Counted from the first letter of the stretch, positions 17,001 through 24,083 are shown. The stretch: DNA of 52,414 nt from CAZLHO01 sp964559455 (GCA_964559455.1 CAZLHO010000016.1:1-52414), one strand, 5' to 3'. Notes: generated by a model from the letters alone, not told the origin. Numbers and translations are program-made.

Positions 17001-17098
17001 AGCCCGGCCGGGTCGCCGGCGTCGCTCATGTCCAGCAGCAGCCGGGCGAGGCCGCTCAGGAAGGGTTGGTCGAGGGTGACGTGGTGGTGCGTGAACAT
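14093..17098 (-). CDS. addB: Double-strand-break repair protein AddB
   Basis: A 1001-residue partner of AddA. The N-terminal helicase-like half begins with a long hydrophobic strand followed by PAKRACDSLRHVL where active helicases carry Walker A; no GxxGxGKT is present, as in alphaproteobacterial-type AddB. The C-terminal nuclease domain has GRIDRVDQ, then VIDYKTGSLPT and HLQLQIYAL, with an Fe-S cluster framed by one cysteine in YRNCPYRFLLE (about residue 708) and three in CAYCPFRGTC (about 975, 978 and 984). That pattern is diagnostic of AddB. ATG 17098 is the preferred start, although its ribosome site is weak. A promoter lies about 60 bases upstream, so addB-addA and perhaps the propeller gene form one transcription unit. 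Confidence 0.9.
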   Translation of the reverse strand: MFTHHHVTLDQPFLSGLARLLLDMSDAGDPAGLSGTLVVLPAKRACDSLRHVLLEAADRPALLLPGMLTPRGLVNGLGDRLPGLAPASLPGKLRAAVLAAAITGEPWLRDHPEAAPGMAEELIRLFDELRRHGLDPAVPDAPDESSPMLDQDLERVRRAWRLYRMQVERDDVDRELAILAAVEGGAWPGPPLRRLVVAGFAEMTPATARLLRVAARAAGEGHVVTAAAEGAATTARDFLATFSDGDAPTHPARPAREAVALLAGGEPPETGRDERPFAERLAGRDPSPDTATPELVPCPDPESEGREVAARVVRALRETPGAAVGVATNDRGLARRIVAQLRDAGLDMDDTGGAALSTLPEGRLAWQLLRAVITDWHHEPLLEVLTHPLVTLGASRKQHSRRTLLFEREIRRDETGGATLAGLLRRARDREERLREIFPTLDPLISGLLTATMSALAPLGDGRSARSHADHVAALRAAWATAAPDHPLTPDPEVDRSSGEPGIPPARAALAVLLDDLAAASPLLPTVPLDDFAATLSRLLGKELVRPHRSVFLPVQVTGLLEARLERYDLLILAGLSEDSFPGRQTRPLLPGQQWRRRMGLADWRRRLGEQADLFLRLLHNAPRVVATWPLEKDGQPALPSPMISRLLLARDRAPAVAPLAPLYRREAPDHAAIAASQAAFRAEPAAPAALAPTRPLPSISHTALAVYRNCPYRFLLEKGFGLRETDTVLEELRPRDTGVMAHDCMKDFLQGPGAAALAAGECAAARKHLERAAERAFGAGEGELPQRRLWQATFLRAADAVVDFELARTRSWRPAAVEADFSFPLADLRDWIADPASPPLSDDEAAVTIRGRIDRVDQAVDGAAFAVIDYKTGSLPTAREVGDGRHLQLQIYALALLLGGVDDLPTATGAVEGAFYGLRVDGVGFKIEKPHLAGDHDLRRDAAEIMTLARAMLRRDHDFPLVPEARDEMPDPGPCAYCPFRGTCRLDEKLAEAGVGEVGA

Positions 17099-17158
17099 GG
17101 ACCGATCGCAAGGGGTTCGGGAAGCGGGCCCCTCGGCGTGGGGGCCCGGACGGCGGGG

Positions 17159-17187
17159 AGGATAGCACACGGAGGAGAGGCTCGTAA
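17159..17187 (-). promoter_or_regulatory. Promoter of the addBA unit
   Basis: The minus strand reads TTACGA, a 17-base spacer and TATCCT preceded by TGC (extended minus-10). The predicted start near 17152 leaves a leader of about 54 bases. Confidence 0.5.
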
Positions 17188-17217
17188 GCGGCCATCCGGA
17201 ACGGGGCGCGCCGTCGG

Positions 17218-18630
17218 TCAGGGCGCGCCCAGGTCCCGGGGATCCTCGGCCAGGGCGTAGATCAGGCCGGCCACGGCTGCCACGCTCTGCGCCAGCTCAC
17301 GGGCGTCGACCTTGTCGAAGGTGTCGGCTGCGCTGTGGTGGTAGGCGAAGTAGTCCTCGCCGTGGACCCGGTGGCCCAGGCCCGGCACGCCGGCGTCCAC
17401 CAGCGGCGCGATGTCGACGCCGGCCCAGCCGGCGGCCACGGAGTCGGCGCCGACGACGGCCAGCGGGCGCGCCAGCTCCCGCACCCTCGCGAGCACGGCG
17501 TCGATCACCGTCGAATCGGCCTTGACGCCGAAGCCCGCCGGCGCGAAGCCGCCGGAGTCGCATTCCAGGGCCGCCACGTGTCGGGCCGGCCCGGCGCCGT
17601 GGCGGTGGGCGTAGGCCTCGCCGCCGCGCTGCTCGATCTCCTCGTCGGTGAAGAGCACGATGCGCACCGTGCGCCGGGGACGCAGGCCGAGCGCGACCAT
17701 CAGCCGCGCGGTCTCCAGGGCGATGACGCAGCCGGCGCCGTCGTCGTGGGCGCCGGTGCCCACGTCCCAAGAGTCCAGGTGGGCGCCGACCAGCACGATC
17801 TCGTCCGGCAGTTCGCGGCCCGTGATCTCGCCGATGACGTTGGCCGACGACGCCATGGGCAGGCTCTTCCCGCCCATCTCCAGGTGCACGCGCGGCGCCA
17901 GGCCGCGGCGGCAGAACTCGTGCAGCAGGGCCGCGTCCTCGACGGTGACGGCGGCGGCGGGAATGCGGGGAATGGAGTCGCCCGGGGCGTAGCGCATGAC
18001 ACCCGTGTGCAGCGTGGCCAGGCTGTGGTCGGTGGGCGAGCGCACCAGGCAGGCCACGGCGCCGCAGCGCGCCGCGGCGATGGCGCCCTTGCTGCGGTAG
18101 GGATAGGCGCTGCCGTAGCCCTGCCAGGGCGGATCGAAGAGCACGATGCGGCCGGCGGCCTCGTCGGCGCGCGCGTCCAGTTCATCGAAGGAGGCCACCG
18201 CCAGCACCGGGGCCGTGATCCCGCCCGGGGGCGTGGGCACCGAGGGGCCGAAGCCCAGCACCGGCAGGTCGAATTCGCGGGGGGCCAGGACGCGCGCCCT
18301 CTCCTCGCCGCGGATCCAGAGGGGCACCTGCACCGTGTCGGCCCAGACCCTGTCCAGGCCGTCGCCGCGCATGACGCGCAGGGCCCAGCCGACCGCGCGC
18401 TCCAGGCCCGGGCTCCCGTCCAGGCGCGGCCCCGCCAGGGTGCAGAGGTCGCCCAGCCGCCGGTGGGCGTGGCTGTCCGCCAGGGCGGCGGCCATGACCA
18501 TGGCCACGACCTCGTCGCGGGCGGCGGCGAGGCTGTCGGCCGCCGCGTCGGCGCCCGACGTCGCCGCCGGCGCGGGAAGGGGGAAAAGCAGGGTCAGGGC
18601 GACGGCGGCGGCGGGGAAGAAGAGGCGCAC
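17218..18630 (-). CDS. Secreted M28-family metallopeptidase (carboxypeptidase Q-like)
   Basis: A 470-residue exported zinc peptidase. GTG 18630 is preferred: GGAGG lies six bases upstream and it begins a compact signal peptide (MRLFFPAAAVALTLLF, then PLPAPAA). The in-frame ATG at 18660 falls at or upstream of the predicted transcription start. The mature part has a protease-associated insert (about residues 130-260) and then the M28 metal ligands in order: GAHLDSWD (His and Asp), HDDGAG (bridging Asp), LFTDEEIE (catalytic Glu and ligand Glu), ECDSGG (Asp) and YFAYHHSAADT (His). This is the arrangement of plasma glutamate carboxypeptidase/carboxypeptidase Q relatives that trim dipeptides. It is a single-gene unit. 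Confidence 0.88.
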   Translation of the reverse strand: MRLFFPAAAVALTLLFPLPAPAATSGADAAADSLAAARDEVVAMVMAAALADSHAHRRLGDLCTLAGPRLDGSPGLERAVGWALRVMRGDGLDRVWADTVQVPLWIRGEERARVLAPREFDLPVLGFGPSVPTPPGGITAPVLAVASFDELDARADEAAGRIVLFDPPWQGYGSAYPYRSKGAIAAARCGAVACLVRSPTDHSLATLHTGVMRYAPGDSIPRIPAAAVTVEDAALLHEFCRRGLAPRVHLEMGGKSLPMASSANVIGEITGRELPDEIVLVGAHLDSWDVGTGAHDDGAGCVIALETARLMVALGLRPRRTVRIVLFTDEEIEQRGGEAYAHRHGAGPARHVAALECDSGGFAPAGFGVKADSTVIDAVLARVRELARPLAVVGADSVAAGWAGVDIAPLVDAGVPGLGHRVHGEDYFAYHHSAADTFDKVDARELAQSVAAVAGLIYALAEDPRDLGAP

Positions 18631-18658
18631 GGGAAACCTCCGGTGTTGGTACGGGTCC

Positions 18659-18687
18659 ATCTAATACCGTGGCCCGTCGCCCGTCAA
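18659..18687 (-). promoter_or_regulatory. Promoter of the M28 peptidase gene
   Basis: The minus strand reads TTGACG, 17 bases and TTAGAT. The predicted start at about 18650 lies inside the region that would encode the upstream ATG start, which favours GTG 18630. The minus-10 is a poor match to consensus. Confidence 0.35.
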
Positions 18688-18811
18688 CTCGGCGCAGGGC
18701 GCCGGGACGCGATTCCTCTTCGCGGCGCTTGCGGTCCGCCGCCGATTACCGAAATTGTAGACAACCGGGTGCACCGAGCCGGACCCAAGCAATCAGCCAA
18801 GGGGGCTCGCG

Positions 18812-19177
18812 ATGTCCAGATTCCTGCGAGACGACGCCCTGACCGCGATCCGTCCCGTACTCGCCCTCGATACGGATGAATCGAACGATCTGGAATCCTT
18901 CGAGAACGCCACCCTGCGACCGATCGTCGAGCTCCAGGAGGGCGTGATCCTGAAGCTGGCCCGGGCGCGTCGGGAGAGCTTCGATCCCGAGAGCGACCCC
19001 CGCTATCTCCTGCGGGACGGCACCCTTCGCGATCGCCTGCTGGGCCTCGTGCTGGGGCTGCTGACCGACCTGGAATTCTCCTTCTACCTGGAGAACGAGG
19101 AGGCCTTGAACCACCGTCTCGTGGATCTGCTGGCCCGCCGGATCGAGGACCAGCTGGACTACGAGCGGGCTCTCTGA
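18812..19177 (+). CDS. Small conserved protein of unknown function
   Basis: A 121-residue soluble, acidic protein with no signal peptide. It resembles, from memory, short proteins of Bacteroidetes-type bacteria often mislabelled glyoxalase, which share an N-terminal pattern of the kind ESFENATLRPIVELQEGVIL. Here the conserved-looking block is ESFENATLRPIVELQ, followed by predicted helices LRDRLLGLVLGLLTDLEFSFYL and a C-terminal helix. No metal or catalytic motif is visible. ATG 18812 follows AAGGGGG at eight bases. It is monocistronic: a clear intrinsic terminator lies 40 bases after its stop. The promoter is not obvious; a weak TTGCGG lies about 80 bases upstream. Confidence 0.7.
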   Translation: MSRFLRDDALTAIRPVLALDTDESNDLESFENATLRPIVELQEGVILKLARARRESFDPESDPRYLLRDGTLRDRLLGLVLGLLTDLEFSFYLENEEALNHRLVDLLARRIEDQLDYERAL

Positions 19178-19217
19178 GCATTCCCGATCTCTTCCCCGCA
19201 GCCCGCAGCGGCCGTCG

Positions 19218-19251
19218 CGCCCGTTCCCCGGTGGAGCGGGCGTCGTTTTTT
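19218..19251 (+). terminator. Intrinsic terminator
   Basis: CGCCCG and CGGGCG pair around a 13-base loop and are followed by TCGTTTTTT, a classic U-tract. It ends the transcript of the small conserved gene. Confidence 0.75.
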
Positions 19252-19264
19252 AATCGGGAGATGT

Positions 19265-19293
19265 TTGCTCGTGTCGGCCGTGCGCCATATTCT
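19265..19293 (+). promoter_or_regulatory. Promoter of an orphan transcription unit
   Basis: TTGCTC, exactly 17 bases, then TATTCT. It lies 14 bases after the preceding terminator and 140 bases before the next one, with no convincing gene between, so it appears to drive a short RNA. Confidence 0.55.
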
Positions 19294-19299
19294 CAAAAA

Positions 19300-19469
19300 G
19301 TCAACCCCACGACAGCGGACATGCGATGAAGACACCTTCGAGCAGGCAACACCTTCCTGAACCGCACTCCCAAGAGCACTTGATGTTCCCCCCGGCACTT
19401 GCGTGAGTGCGATCGCATGCTTAGCGAGAGCGGAGGCCCCGGCGTTCACCCCGCCGGGGCCGTCTTTTT
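19300..19469 (+). ncRNA. Candidate small non-coding RNA, about 170 nt
   Basis: The unit is bounded by a good promoter and a strong intrinsic terminator and holds no plausible gene. An eight-bp helix, CATGCGAT (19320-19327) with ATCGCATG (19412-19419), closes an 84-base interior. Within it are local hairpins GAAG-ACAC-CTTC, CAGG-nine bases-CCTG, and GCACT-TGCGTG-AGTGC (19395-19410); the last abuts the closing helix, as in a multibranched RNA. The size resembles 6S RNA, but I cannot find the 6S bubble or another known family. An open frame of 26 codons (ATG 19326 to TGA 19406) exists without a ribosome-binding site. This 19178-19609 gap otherwise holds two promoters and two terminators. Confidence 0.5.
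19435..19469 (+). terminator. Intrinsic terminator of the candidate small RNA
   Basis: A perfect ten-bp stem, GGCCCCGGCG with CGCCGGGGCC around a seven-base loop, followed by GTCTTTTT. Confidence 0.75.
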
Positions 19470-19499
19470 GCGGAAGATTGTGCGGATAAGACAAAAACA

Positions 19500-19528
19500 G
19501 CTCGAGGATCTCGAGCCTGTGGTATAAT
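19500..19528 (+). promoter_or_regulatory. Promoter with operator-like palindrome before the secreted GYWKNHP gene
   Basis: A consensus TATAAT at 19523-19528 is preceded by TGG, giving an extended minus-10 (TGn-TATAAT). There is no minus-35 box; its place is taken by a perfect inverted repeat, GCTCGAG-GAT-CTCGAGC (19500-19516). This suggests a regulator site. The predicted leader is about 75 bases long. Confidence 0.6.
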
Positions 19529-19560
19529 GAACACTCGATGAATCGGAATTGTCGAGGGGT

Positions 19561-19578
19561 GCGGACCGGAGGGTCCGC
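19561..19578 (+). other. 5'-leader hairpin
   Basis: GCGGACC-GGAG-GGTCCGC forms a perfect seven-bp stem with a GGAG loop, about 30 bases before the start codon. It may protect the message or expose an anti-Shine-Dalgarno-like loop; no riboswitch family is recognised. Confidence 0.4.
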
Positions 19579-19609
19579 GGCAAACCATGTCCACGGGGGG
19601 TACCAGAAA

Positions 19610-20443
19610 ATGAAACTCCGCAACGTTCTTCTCGCTTCGCTCGCGCTCGTGCTGATCGCGGCTCCGGCCTGGGCCACGCACTGGGAGACCTTCGGCGGCG
19701 TCGGCGACTGCTACGGCTGGTCGGCCGACGGCTCGATCGTCGTGCGCAACACGCTGCCGGACGTCGTGGTCTCGTACCATGTCGCCCTGATGCAGGGCGC
19801 CGCGGTCATCGAGGAGTACTCCGGCACCCAGACCGTGCCGAGCACCAATCCCTCCGCCACCGACGTGCACTTCGGCGGCGCCTGGGTGAGCGAGCTCTGC
19901 GGCGATTACAGCGTCGAGGGCAGCTTCGAGATCCTGGTCGACGAGGTGGACGTCCTGCGCACCTACCAGACCAGCTTCACCTGCGACTGCCCGCCTGACG
20001 ACGACATCTGCCACTACACGCCGGGCTACTGGAAGAACCATCCCGAGAACTGGCCGGTGATGGATCTCGAGGTCGGCGGCGTCATGTACACCCAGGCCGA
20101 GCTGCTCGACATCTTCGACTGGCCGACCAAGGGCGATATCACGATCATCCTCTTCCACCACCTGGTGGCGGCCAAGCTGAACGTCCTGAACGGCGCCGAC
20201 GACGCCATCGACGTGTCGATCACCGCCGGCGACGACTTCCTGGTCGCGAACCCGCTGGGCAGCAAACCCAAGCAGCCCGCCAAGGGCGAGGGCGAGATGA
20301 TCAAGGATGCGCTCGCCGACTACAACGAGATGGGCTGCCCGGACGACCCGATGCCCGTCATGATGAAGACCCTGGCCCCCGAGCTCGAGCCCGCCCCCGA
20401 GGCCGGCGACAGCTGGGGCGCGGTCAAGTCGCTGTACCGCTGA
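19610..20443 (+). CDS. Secreted protein with GYWKNHP motif domain
   Basis: A 277-residue exported protein of unknown function. MKLRNVLLASLALVLIAAPAWA is a canonical signal peptide with cleavage after AWA. The N-terminal half of the mature protein looks like a beta-sandwich with paired cysteines. The C-terminal half begins at a cysteine-rich hinge (CDCPPDDDIC) followed by HYTPGYWKNHPENWP, a recurrent motif of secreted proteins in many environmental phyla, with the downstream helices LLDIFDWPTKGDITIILFHHLVAAKLN that usually accompany it. ATG 19610 has GGGGGG at nine or ten bases. It has its own extended minus-10 promoter and terminator, so it is a regulated single-gene unit. The role of the motif is not established as far as I know. 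Confidence 0.82.
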   Translation: MKLRNVLLASLALVLIAAPAWATHWETFGGVGDCYGWSADGSIVVRNTLPDVVVSYHVALMQGAAVIEEYSGTQTVPSTNPSATDVHFGGAWVSELCGDYSVEGSFEILVDEVDVLRTYQTSFTCDCPPDDDICHYTPGYWKNHPENWPVMDLEVGGVMYTQAELLDIFDWPTKGDITIILFHHLVAAKLNVLNGADDAIDVSITAGDDFLVANPLGSKPKQPAKGEGEMIKDALADYNEMGCPDDPMPVMMKTLAPELEPAPEAGDSWGAVKSLYR

Positions 20444-20481
20444 TCCGTTTCGCCTGCGCTGGACGTAGGCCGAAACGACGA

Positions 20482-20510
20482 GGGGGCCGTCCGCCGGCGG
20501 CCCCCTTTCT
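20482..20510 (+). terminator. Intrinsic terminator between convergent units
   Basis: GGGGGCCG and CGGCCCCC pair around an eight-base loop, followed by TTTCTCTT. It ends the secreted-protein message; the opposite direction lacks a U-tract. Confidence 0.7.
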
Positions 20511-20529
20511 CTTGCCTTGAGAGCGAGTT

Positions 20530-21864
20530 CTAGGCGCCGCCCTCGTCCCATTCCCGGTTCAGCACATAGTCGGCGACGGCGCGGTAGTCCGCGTCGCTCA
20601 GGCGCACCGGCGGCATCTGCGGGTAGTCGAGGCGCTTCCTGCCCGGGGCGCGCACCCAGGCGATCAGGCCGTCGGGGTCTCCGGCGTAGACGGCGACCAT
20701 CTCCTCCAGCGGCGGCCCCACGCGGACCTCGCCCACGGCGTGGCAGGCGTTGCACTGGACGGTGAAGATGCGCTGCCCCGGCGACGAGAAGCTGCGCTCC
20801 GTCTCGCCGGGCTCCAGCAGGCCGGCGGCGGCGCGCATGCTCGCGCCCAGGGCGCGGGTCCGGAAGGCCTCGCTGTGCGCGGCGACCAGGGCGCGGTGGG
20901 GGGCCAGGCTGGCCTCGCGGTAGACGTGGCGGACGGTGACCATGAAGCCGATCGTCGTCGCCAGCAGGATCGTCACCACCGCGAAACCCTTCCCCAGCCC
21001 GACGCGCCGGGCGCGCATCTCGACCCACAGCCGCCAGACCGCAAAGCCGGCCACCGTCGCGCCGCCGAGCAGCAGCCAGACCAGCGGCCACGACAAGCCC
21101 CGTTCCGGCAGGCTGAAGAGCACGACCGGCCCGGCCACGAACTGCAGGGCGGAGGCGCCCAGGGCCAGGCCCAGGAAGTGCCGCCGCAGGGCGTCGTTGT
21201 CCAGGGTCGTGAAGCGTTCGGCGGCGGGGTAGGAGCGGCGCCCGAACCAGGCGGCCAGCCCCAGTCCCGTCACGCCCAGCGACGCGAGCAGGAAGTGCAG
21301 GTAGCGGGGCAGCACGTTGGGCAGGGCCAGGGCCGAGAGGAAGCCGCGGACGTCGGCCCAGCGCTCGGGGAAGAGCATCAGGTTGATGTTGGCCAGGAAG
21401 ATCAGCGGCACCGTCAGGAAGATCGCCGCCGCGCCGCCGCCCAGGGCCATGTGCACGCCCTTGCGCTCGGCCAGGGCGTCCCAGCTGTACTCCCAGGCGT
21501 AGGTCAGCAGGAAGGCCAGGGCCACCAGCGGCACGACCATGATCCAGGCCAGGCCGGTCAGGGCGTTGGCCGAGTAGAAGTGCAGGGTGTAGTAGACGTT
21601 CGCGACGAGCAGGGGCGCCACGCCCAGCACCACGGCCAGGCTCTTGTTGACCGTCACCGTGGCGGCGATCTCGTGGGCCAGCCGGTCGTGGTCGGGATCC
21701 CGCCGTCCGCGCCACTCGTGGTAGAGGCCGACCAGGGTGGCGCCCAGCATCAGGTTCACGAAGAGGATGTGCACGGCGAAGAGGACCACCAGCGCCAGCT
21801 GGAACTCCAGCGGATCGCCGGGCAGGGGCAGGGGCAGGTCGCGGGGCAGCGGCAGTCGGTCCAC
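20530..21864 (-). CDS. CydA-like membrane subunit fused to C-terminal cytochrome c (second of pair)
   Basis: A 444-residue membrane protein with about nine hydrophobic segments and a mono-haem cytochrome c tail (CNACH at 371-375, axial Met in YPQMPPV). The membrane part resembles CydA of cytochrome bd: VVLFAVHILFVNLMLGATLVG places His32 where CydA has the b595 ligand His19, and RYLHFLLASLGVTGLG places His190 like CydA His186 (b558). The GRQPW quinol-loop signature is not present. GTG 21864 is the start, five bases after GGAG and immediately after the upstream stop; GTG 21870 overlapping that stop is the alternative. Translational coupling to the other CydA-like gene indicates one complex. Electron donor and acceptor are unknown. 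Confidence 0.75.
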   Translation of the reverse strand: MDRLPLPRDLPLPLPGDPLEFQLALVVLFAVHILFVNLMLGATLVGLYHEWRGRRDPDHDRLAHEIAATVTVNKSLAVVLGVAPLLVANVYYTLHFYSANALTGLAWIMVVPLVALAFLLTYAWEYSWDALAERKGVHMALGGGAAAIFLTVPLIFLANINLMLFPERWADVRGFLSALALPNVLPRYLHFLLASLGVTGLGLAAWFGRRSYPAAERFTTLDNDALRRHFLGLALGASALQFVAGPVVLFSLPERGLSWPLVWLLLGGATVAGFAVWRLWVEMRARRVGLGKGFAVVTILLATTIGFMVTVRHVYREASLAPHRALVAAHSEAFRTRALGASMRAAAGLLEPGETERSFSSPGQRIFTVQCNACHAVGEVRVGPPLEEMVAVYAGDPDGLIAWVRAPGRKRLDYPQMPPVRLSDADYRAVADYVLNREWDEGGA

Positions 21865-21866
21865 GG

Positions 21867-23258
21867 TCACTCCTCGGCGGCCGGCGCCGGCAGGGCCACG
21901 CCCGCGGTCTGGGCGCCGGACAGGCTCTCGGGGTACTGCTGCAACGAGACCAGGTAGTCGGCCAGCGCGCCGGCCTCGGGGTCGTTGCCGGGGAAGGGCG
22001 GCATGAAGGGCCGCGGGTTGTGCATCGTCTGGACGTAGCCCTTGACGGCCTCGCGGTCCCAAGGCCGGTCCCCGTACATGCCCCGCAGCTTGGCGACGAC
22101 GCCGTTCATCCCCGTCGTGGTGTGGCAGCGGGTGCAGGCCAGGCGGAAGACCTCGCGCCCCTGGTCGCGCCGGTTGGCGTCGGTGATCGCGCGGTCCGGC
22201 ACGTAGGCGGCGTGGCGCAGCAGCCCCTCGTTCTGCAGCAGGGGATAGGCGTCGACGACCAGGCCGTTGGCGTACATGTAGTCGGTGATGATGTAGGGCT
22301 TGCGCACGAATTCCCGCACGCGCTCGAAGTAGCCCATCAGCACGATGGCCAGCACGAAGGGGACCAGCAGCGCCACCCGGGGCAGGCGCCGCGGCAGCAG
22401 CAGGCCCCACAGCGCGACGACGGCCCCGACGGCGGCCATCGCGGCCAGGATCGTCAGCAGGGTGCCGGTCCAGTGGACGAAGTTCTGGGACATCAGGGCC
22501 ACGGGATAGTTCTCGGCCATCCAGCCCGGCACGACGGCGCGGTACCACAGCGCGCCGGCGGCGCCCACGGGCAGCCACAGCAGCACCCAGCCCGACAGGC
22601 CGCGTACGGCCTTCGCCCGCAGCCCGGGGTCGCGGCGGGTGAAGAAGAAGGCCAGGAACATCGCGAAGAAGCCGGCGGCGACCATGGCCATGCCCGTGCG
22701 GAAGGCCAGCTGCGGCAGGTAGACCGGGTTCAGGATCCCCGTCCACAGGCTGCGCTGCTCGGTCCAGCCGCCGGGATCCATCATGAAGCCGAGGATGGCC
22801 GCGATCACGGCCATCGTGCCCCACGAGAAGACGCTCAGGAAGACGCCGATGCCCACGTGCAGGCCCTTGCGCGAGGCCAGCGGCCGCCAGCTCAGGAACC
22901 AGGCCAGGATCAGGGCCACCTCGACGAAGAAGAGGATCCACTCGAAGAACCAGGCCCAGAAGAAGATGCGGATCAGGCTGCCGATGGCCGCCGGGTTCAC
23001 CAGCGAGGTCGAGAACCAGATGCCGACGCCGGTCAGGGCGCCCACGCTGGTGGTCAGGATGAAGCAGACGAAGAGGGTGCGCCGGGCCAGTTCGTCCCAG
23101 GCGGCGTCGCGGTCGCGCCAGCCCTTCCACTCCATCAGCGTGACCAGGGGCACCATCCCCACGGCCAGGGCGTGGGACATGTAGACGTGGACGATGGCGA
23201 TGATGGCTATGAGCAGGCGGTTGCCCAGGAAGTCGAGGTGGAAGAGCGGGAAGTCCAT
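21867..23258 (-). CDS. CydA-like membrane subunit fused to C-terminal cytochrome c (first of pair)
   Basis: A 463-residue protein with about nine membrane segments and a C-terminal mono-haem cytochrome c (CTRCH at 375-379; axial Met probably in PFMPPFPGND). It aligns by eye with CydA: IAIVHVYMSHALAVGM gives His24 for the b595 ligand, the WFFEWILFFVEV helix gives acidic residues 106 and 113 near CydA Glu99/Glu107, and LNPVYLPQLAFRTGM corresponds to the CydA LNPVAQVKFVH segment but has Arg187 where the b558 ligand His186 should be. The GRQPW motif is missing. ATG 23258 has AAAGGAGAGG seven bases upstream. With its neighbour it forms a two-gene respiratory complex in the divergent bd-like oxidoreductase superfamily; whether it reduces oxygen is unknown. 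Confidence 0.75.
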   Translation of the reverse strand: MDFPLFHLDFLGNRLLIAIIAIVHVYMSHALAVGMVPLVTLMEWKGWRDRDAAWDELARRTLFVCFILTTSVGALTGVGIWFSTSLVNPAAIGSLIRIFFWAWFFEWILFFVEVALILAWFLSWRPLASRKGLHVGIGVFLSVFSWGTMAVIAAILGFMMDPGGWTEQRSLWTGILNPVYLPQLAFRTGMAMVAAGFFAMFLAFFFTRRDPGLRAKAVRGLSGWVLLWLPVGAAGALWYRAVVPGWMAENYPVALMSQNFVHWTGTLLTILAAMAAVGAVVALWGLLLPRRLPRVALLVPFVLAIVLMGYFERVREFVRKPYIITDYMYANGLVVDAYPLLQNEGLLRHAAYVPDRAITDANRRDQGREVFRLACTRCHTTTGMNGVVAKLRGMYGDRPWDREAVKGYVQTMHNPRPFMPPFPGNDPEAGALADYLVSLQQYPESLSGAQTAGVALPAPAAEE

Positions 23259-23306
23259 GCCGCGGCCTCTCCTTTCGGTCTCGCCGGCCTGCTGGGGTCG
23301 CGCAGC

Positions 23307-23335
23307 AGGTTAGCAGAAGCCCGCCGTGAGTTGAA
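23307..23335 (-). promoter_or_regulatory. Promoter of the CydA-like/cytochrome c pair
   Basis: The minus strand reads TTCAAC, 17 bases and TAACCT, preceded by TGC (extended minus-10). The predicted start near 23300 gives a leader of about 42 bases. Confidence 0.5.
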
Positions 23336-23357
23336 GACGGCATTTCGCGGCCGGCGT

Positions 23358-24083
23358 TCAGTCCCCGGGGGCGGCGAGGTAGCGGCTCAGGAAGACGCCG
23401 GCCGAGACGGTCACGTTCAGCGATTCGGCGGGGGGGCGGCCGGGGATGCGCACCAGGGCGTCGCAGCGCTTGCGGGTCAGCGGCCGCAGCCCCGCGCCCT
23501 CGCTCCCCACGACCAGGACCAGACGGGCGGGCGGCTCGAGGCCGCGGTAGTCGACGCTGTCCTCGTCCAGGGCGGTGCCGACCACGAACCAGAATTCACG
23601 GCGCAGCCGCTGCAGCGCCTCGGCCAGGTTGCCCACCTGGATCACCGGGAAGAACTCGAGGGCGCCGGCCGAGGCCTTGCTCGCGGCCGCGCTCAGGGGG
23701 GCCGCGTGGGCCCGGAGCGTGAGCACGCCCGCGGCGCCCAGGAAGGCCGCCGTGCGCACGAGCCCGCCGATGTTCTGGGGATCCTCGACCTGGTCCAGCG
23801 CCAGCAGGCAGGCCGGGCCCTCGGGCAGCCCGCCCAGGAACTCGCCGAGGTCGACAGGGGGCAGTTCGCCGCATTCCAGCAGCACGCCCTGGTGCTGCCG
23901 GGTGCGGGCCAGCAGGCCGATGTCGTGCACCGACGATTCGGTCACGGGCAGGTCGATGGCGGCGGCCAGGTCCAGGATCTCCTTCAGGCGGGGCGAAGGT
24001 CGGCCCTCCTTGACGTGCAGGCGCTCGAGCCGGCGGCGCCGGGAAAGCAGGGCGTGGAGCACGGGTGTGATGCCGTAGAGCAT
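23358..24083 (-). CDS. rlmB: TrmH/SpoU-family RNA 2'-O-methyltransferase (RlmB-like)
   Basis: A 241-residue SPOUT methyltransferase. RlmB methylates the ribose of G2251 in 23S rRNA using S-adenosylmethionine. The N-terminal substrate-binding domain starts YGITPVLHALLSRRRRLERLHV. The catalytic trefoil-knot domain carries motif 1 DQVEDPQNIGGLVRTAAFLG (with catalytic Asn and Arg), motif 2 LVVGSEGAGLRPL and motif 3 IPGRPPAESLNVTVSAGVFL. Motif 3 has an unusual IPGRPPAESLN instead of the common IPM-x-G-x-x-x-SLN, so assignment to RlmB over another TrmH paralogue is probable and not certain. It starts ten bases after the aldehyde dehydrogenase stop with AAAGG upstream, and is likely co-transcribed with it. 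Confidence 0.82.
   Translation of the reverse strand: MLYGITPVLHALLSRRRRLERLHVKEGRPSPRLKEILDLAAAIDLPVTESSVHDIGLLARTRQHQGVLLECGELPPVDLGEFLGGLPEGPACLLALDQVEDPQNIGGLVRTAAFLGAAGVLTLRAHAAPLSAAASKASAGALEFFPVIQVGNLAEALQRLRREFWFVVGTALDEDSVDYRGLEPPARLVLVVGSEGAGLRPLTRKRCDALVRIPGRPPAESLNVTVSAGVFLSRYLAAPGD

Noticed and set aside
19326..19406. 26-codon open frame inside the candidate small RNA
   Set aside because: There is no ribosome-binding site, the composition (His, Pro, Ser, Gln) is unlike local genes, and it overlaps the paired helices. It remains possible as a leader peptide, but I do not call it.
19300..19469. Identifying the small RNA as 6S RNA, SRP RNA or a known riboswitch
   Set aside because: The size fits 6S, but no central bubble flanked by the expected long stems, no SRP GGAA loop and no riboswitch core could be recognised by eye.
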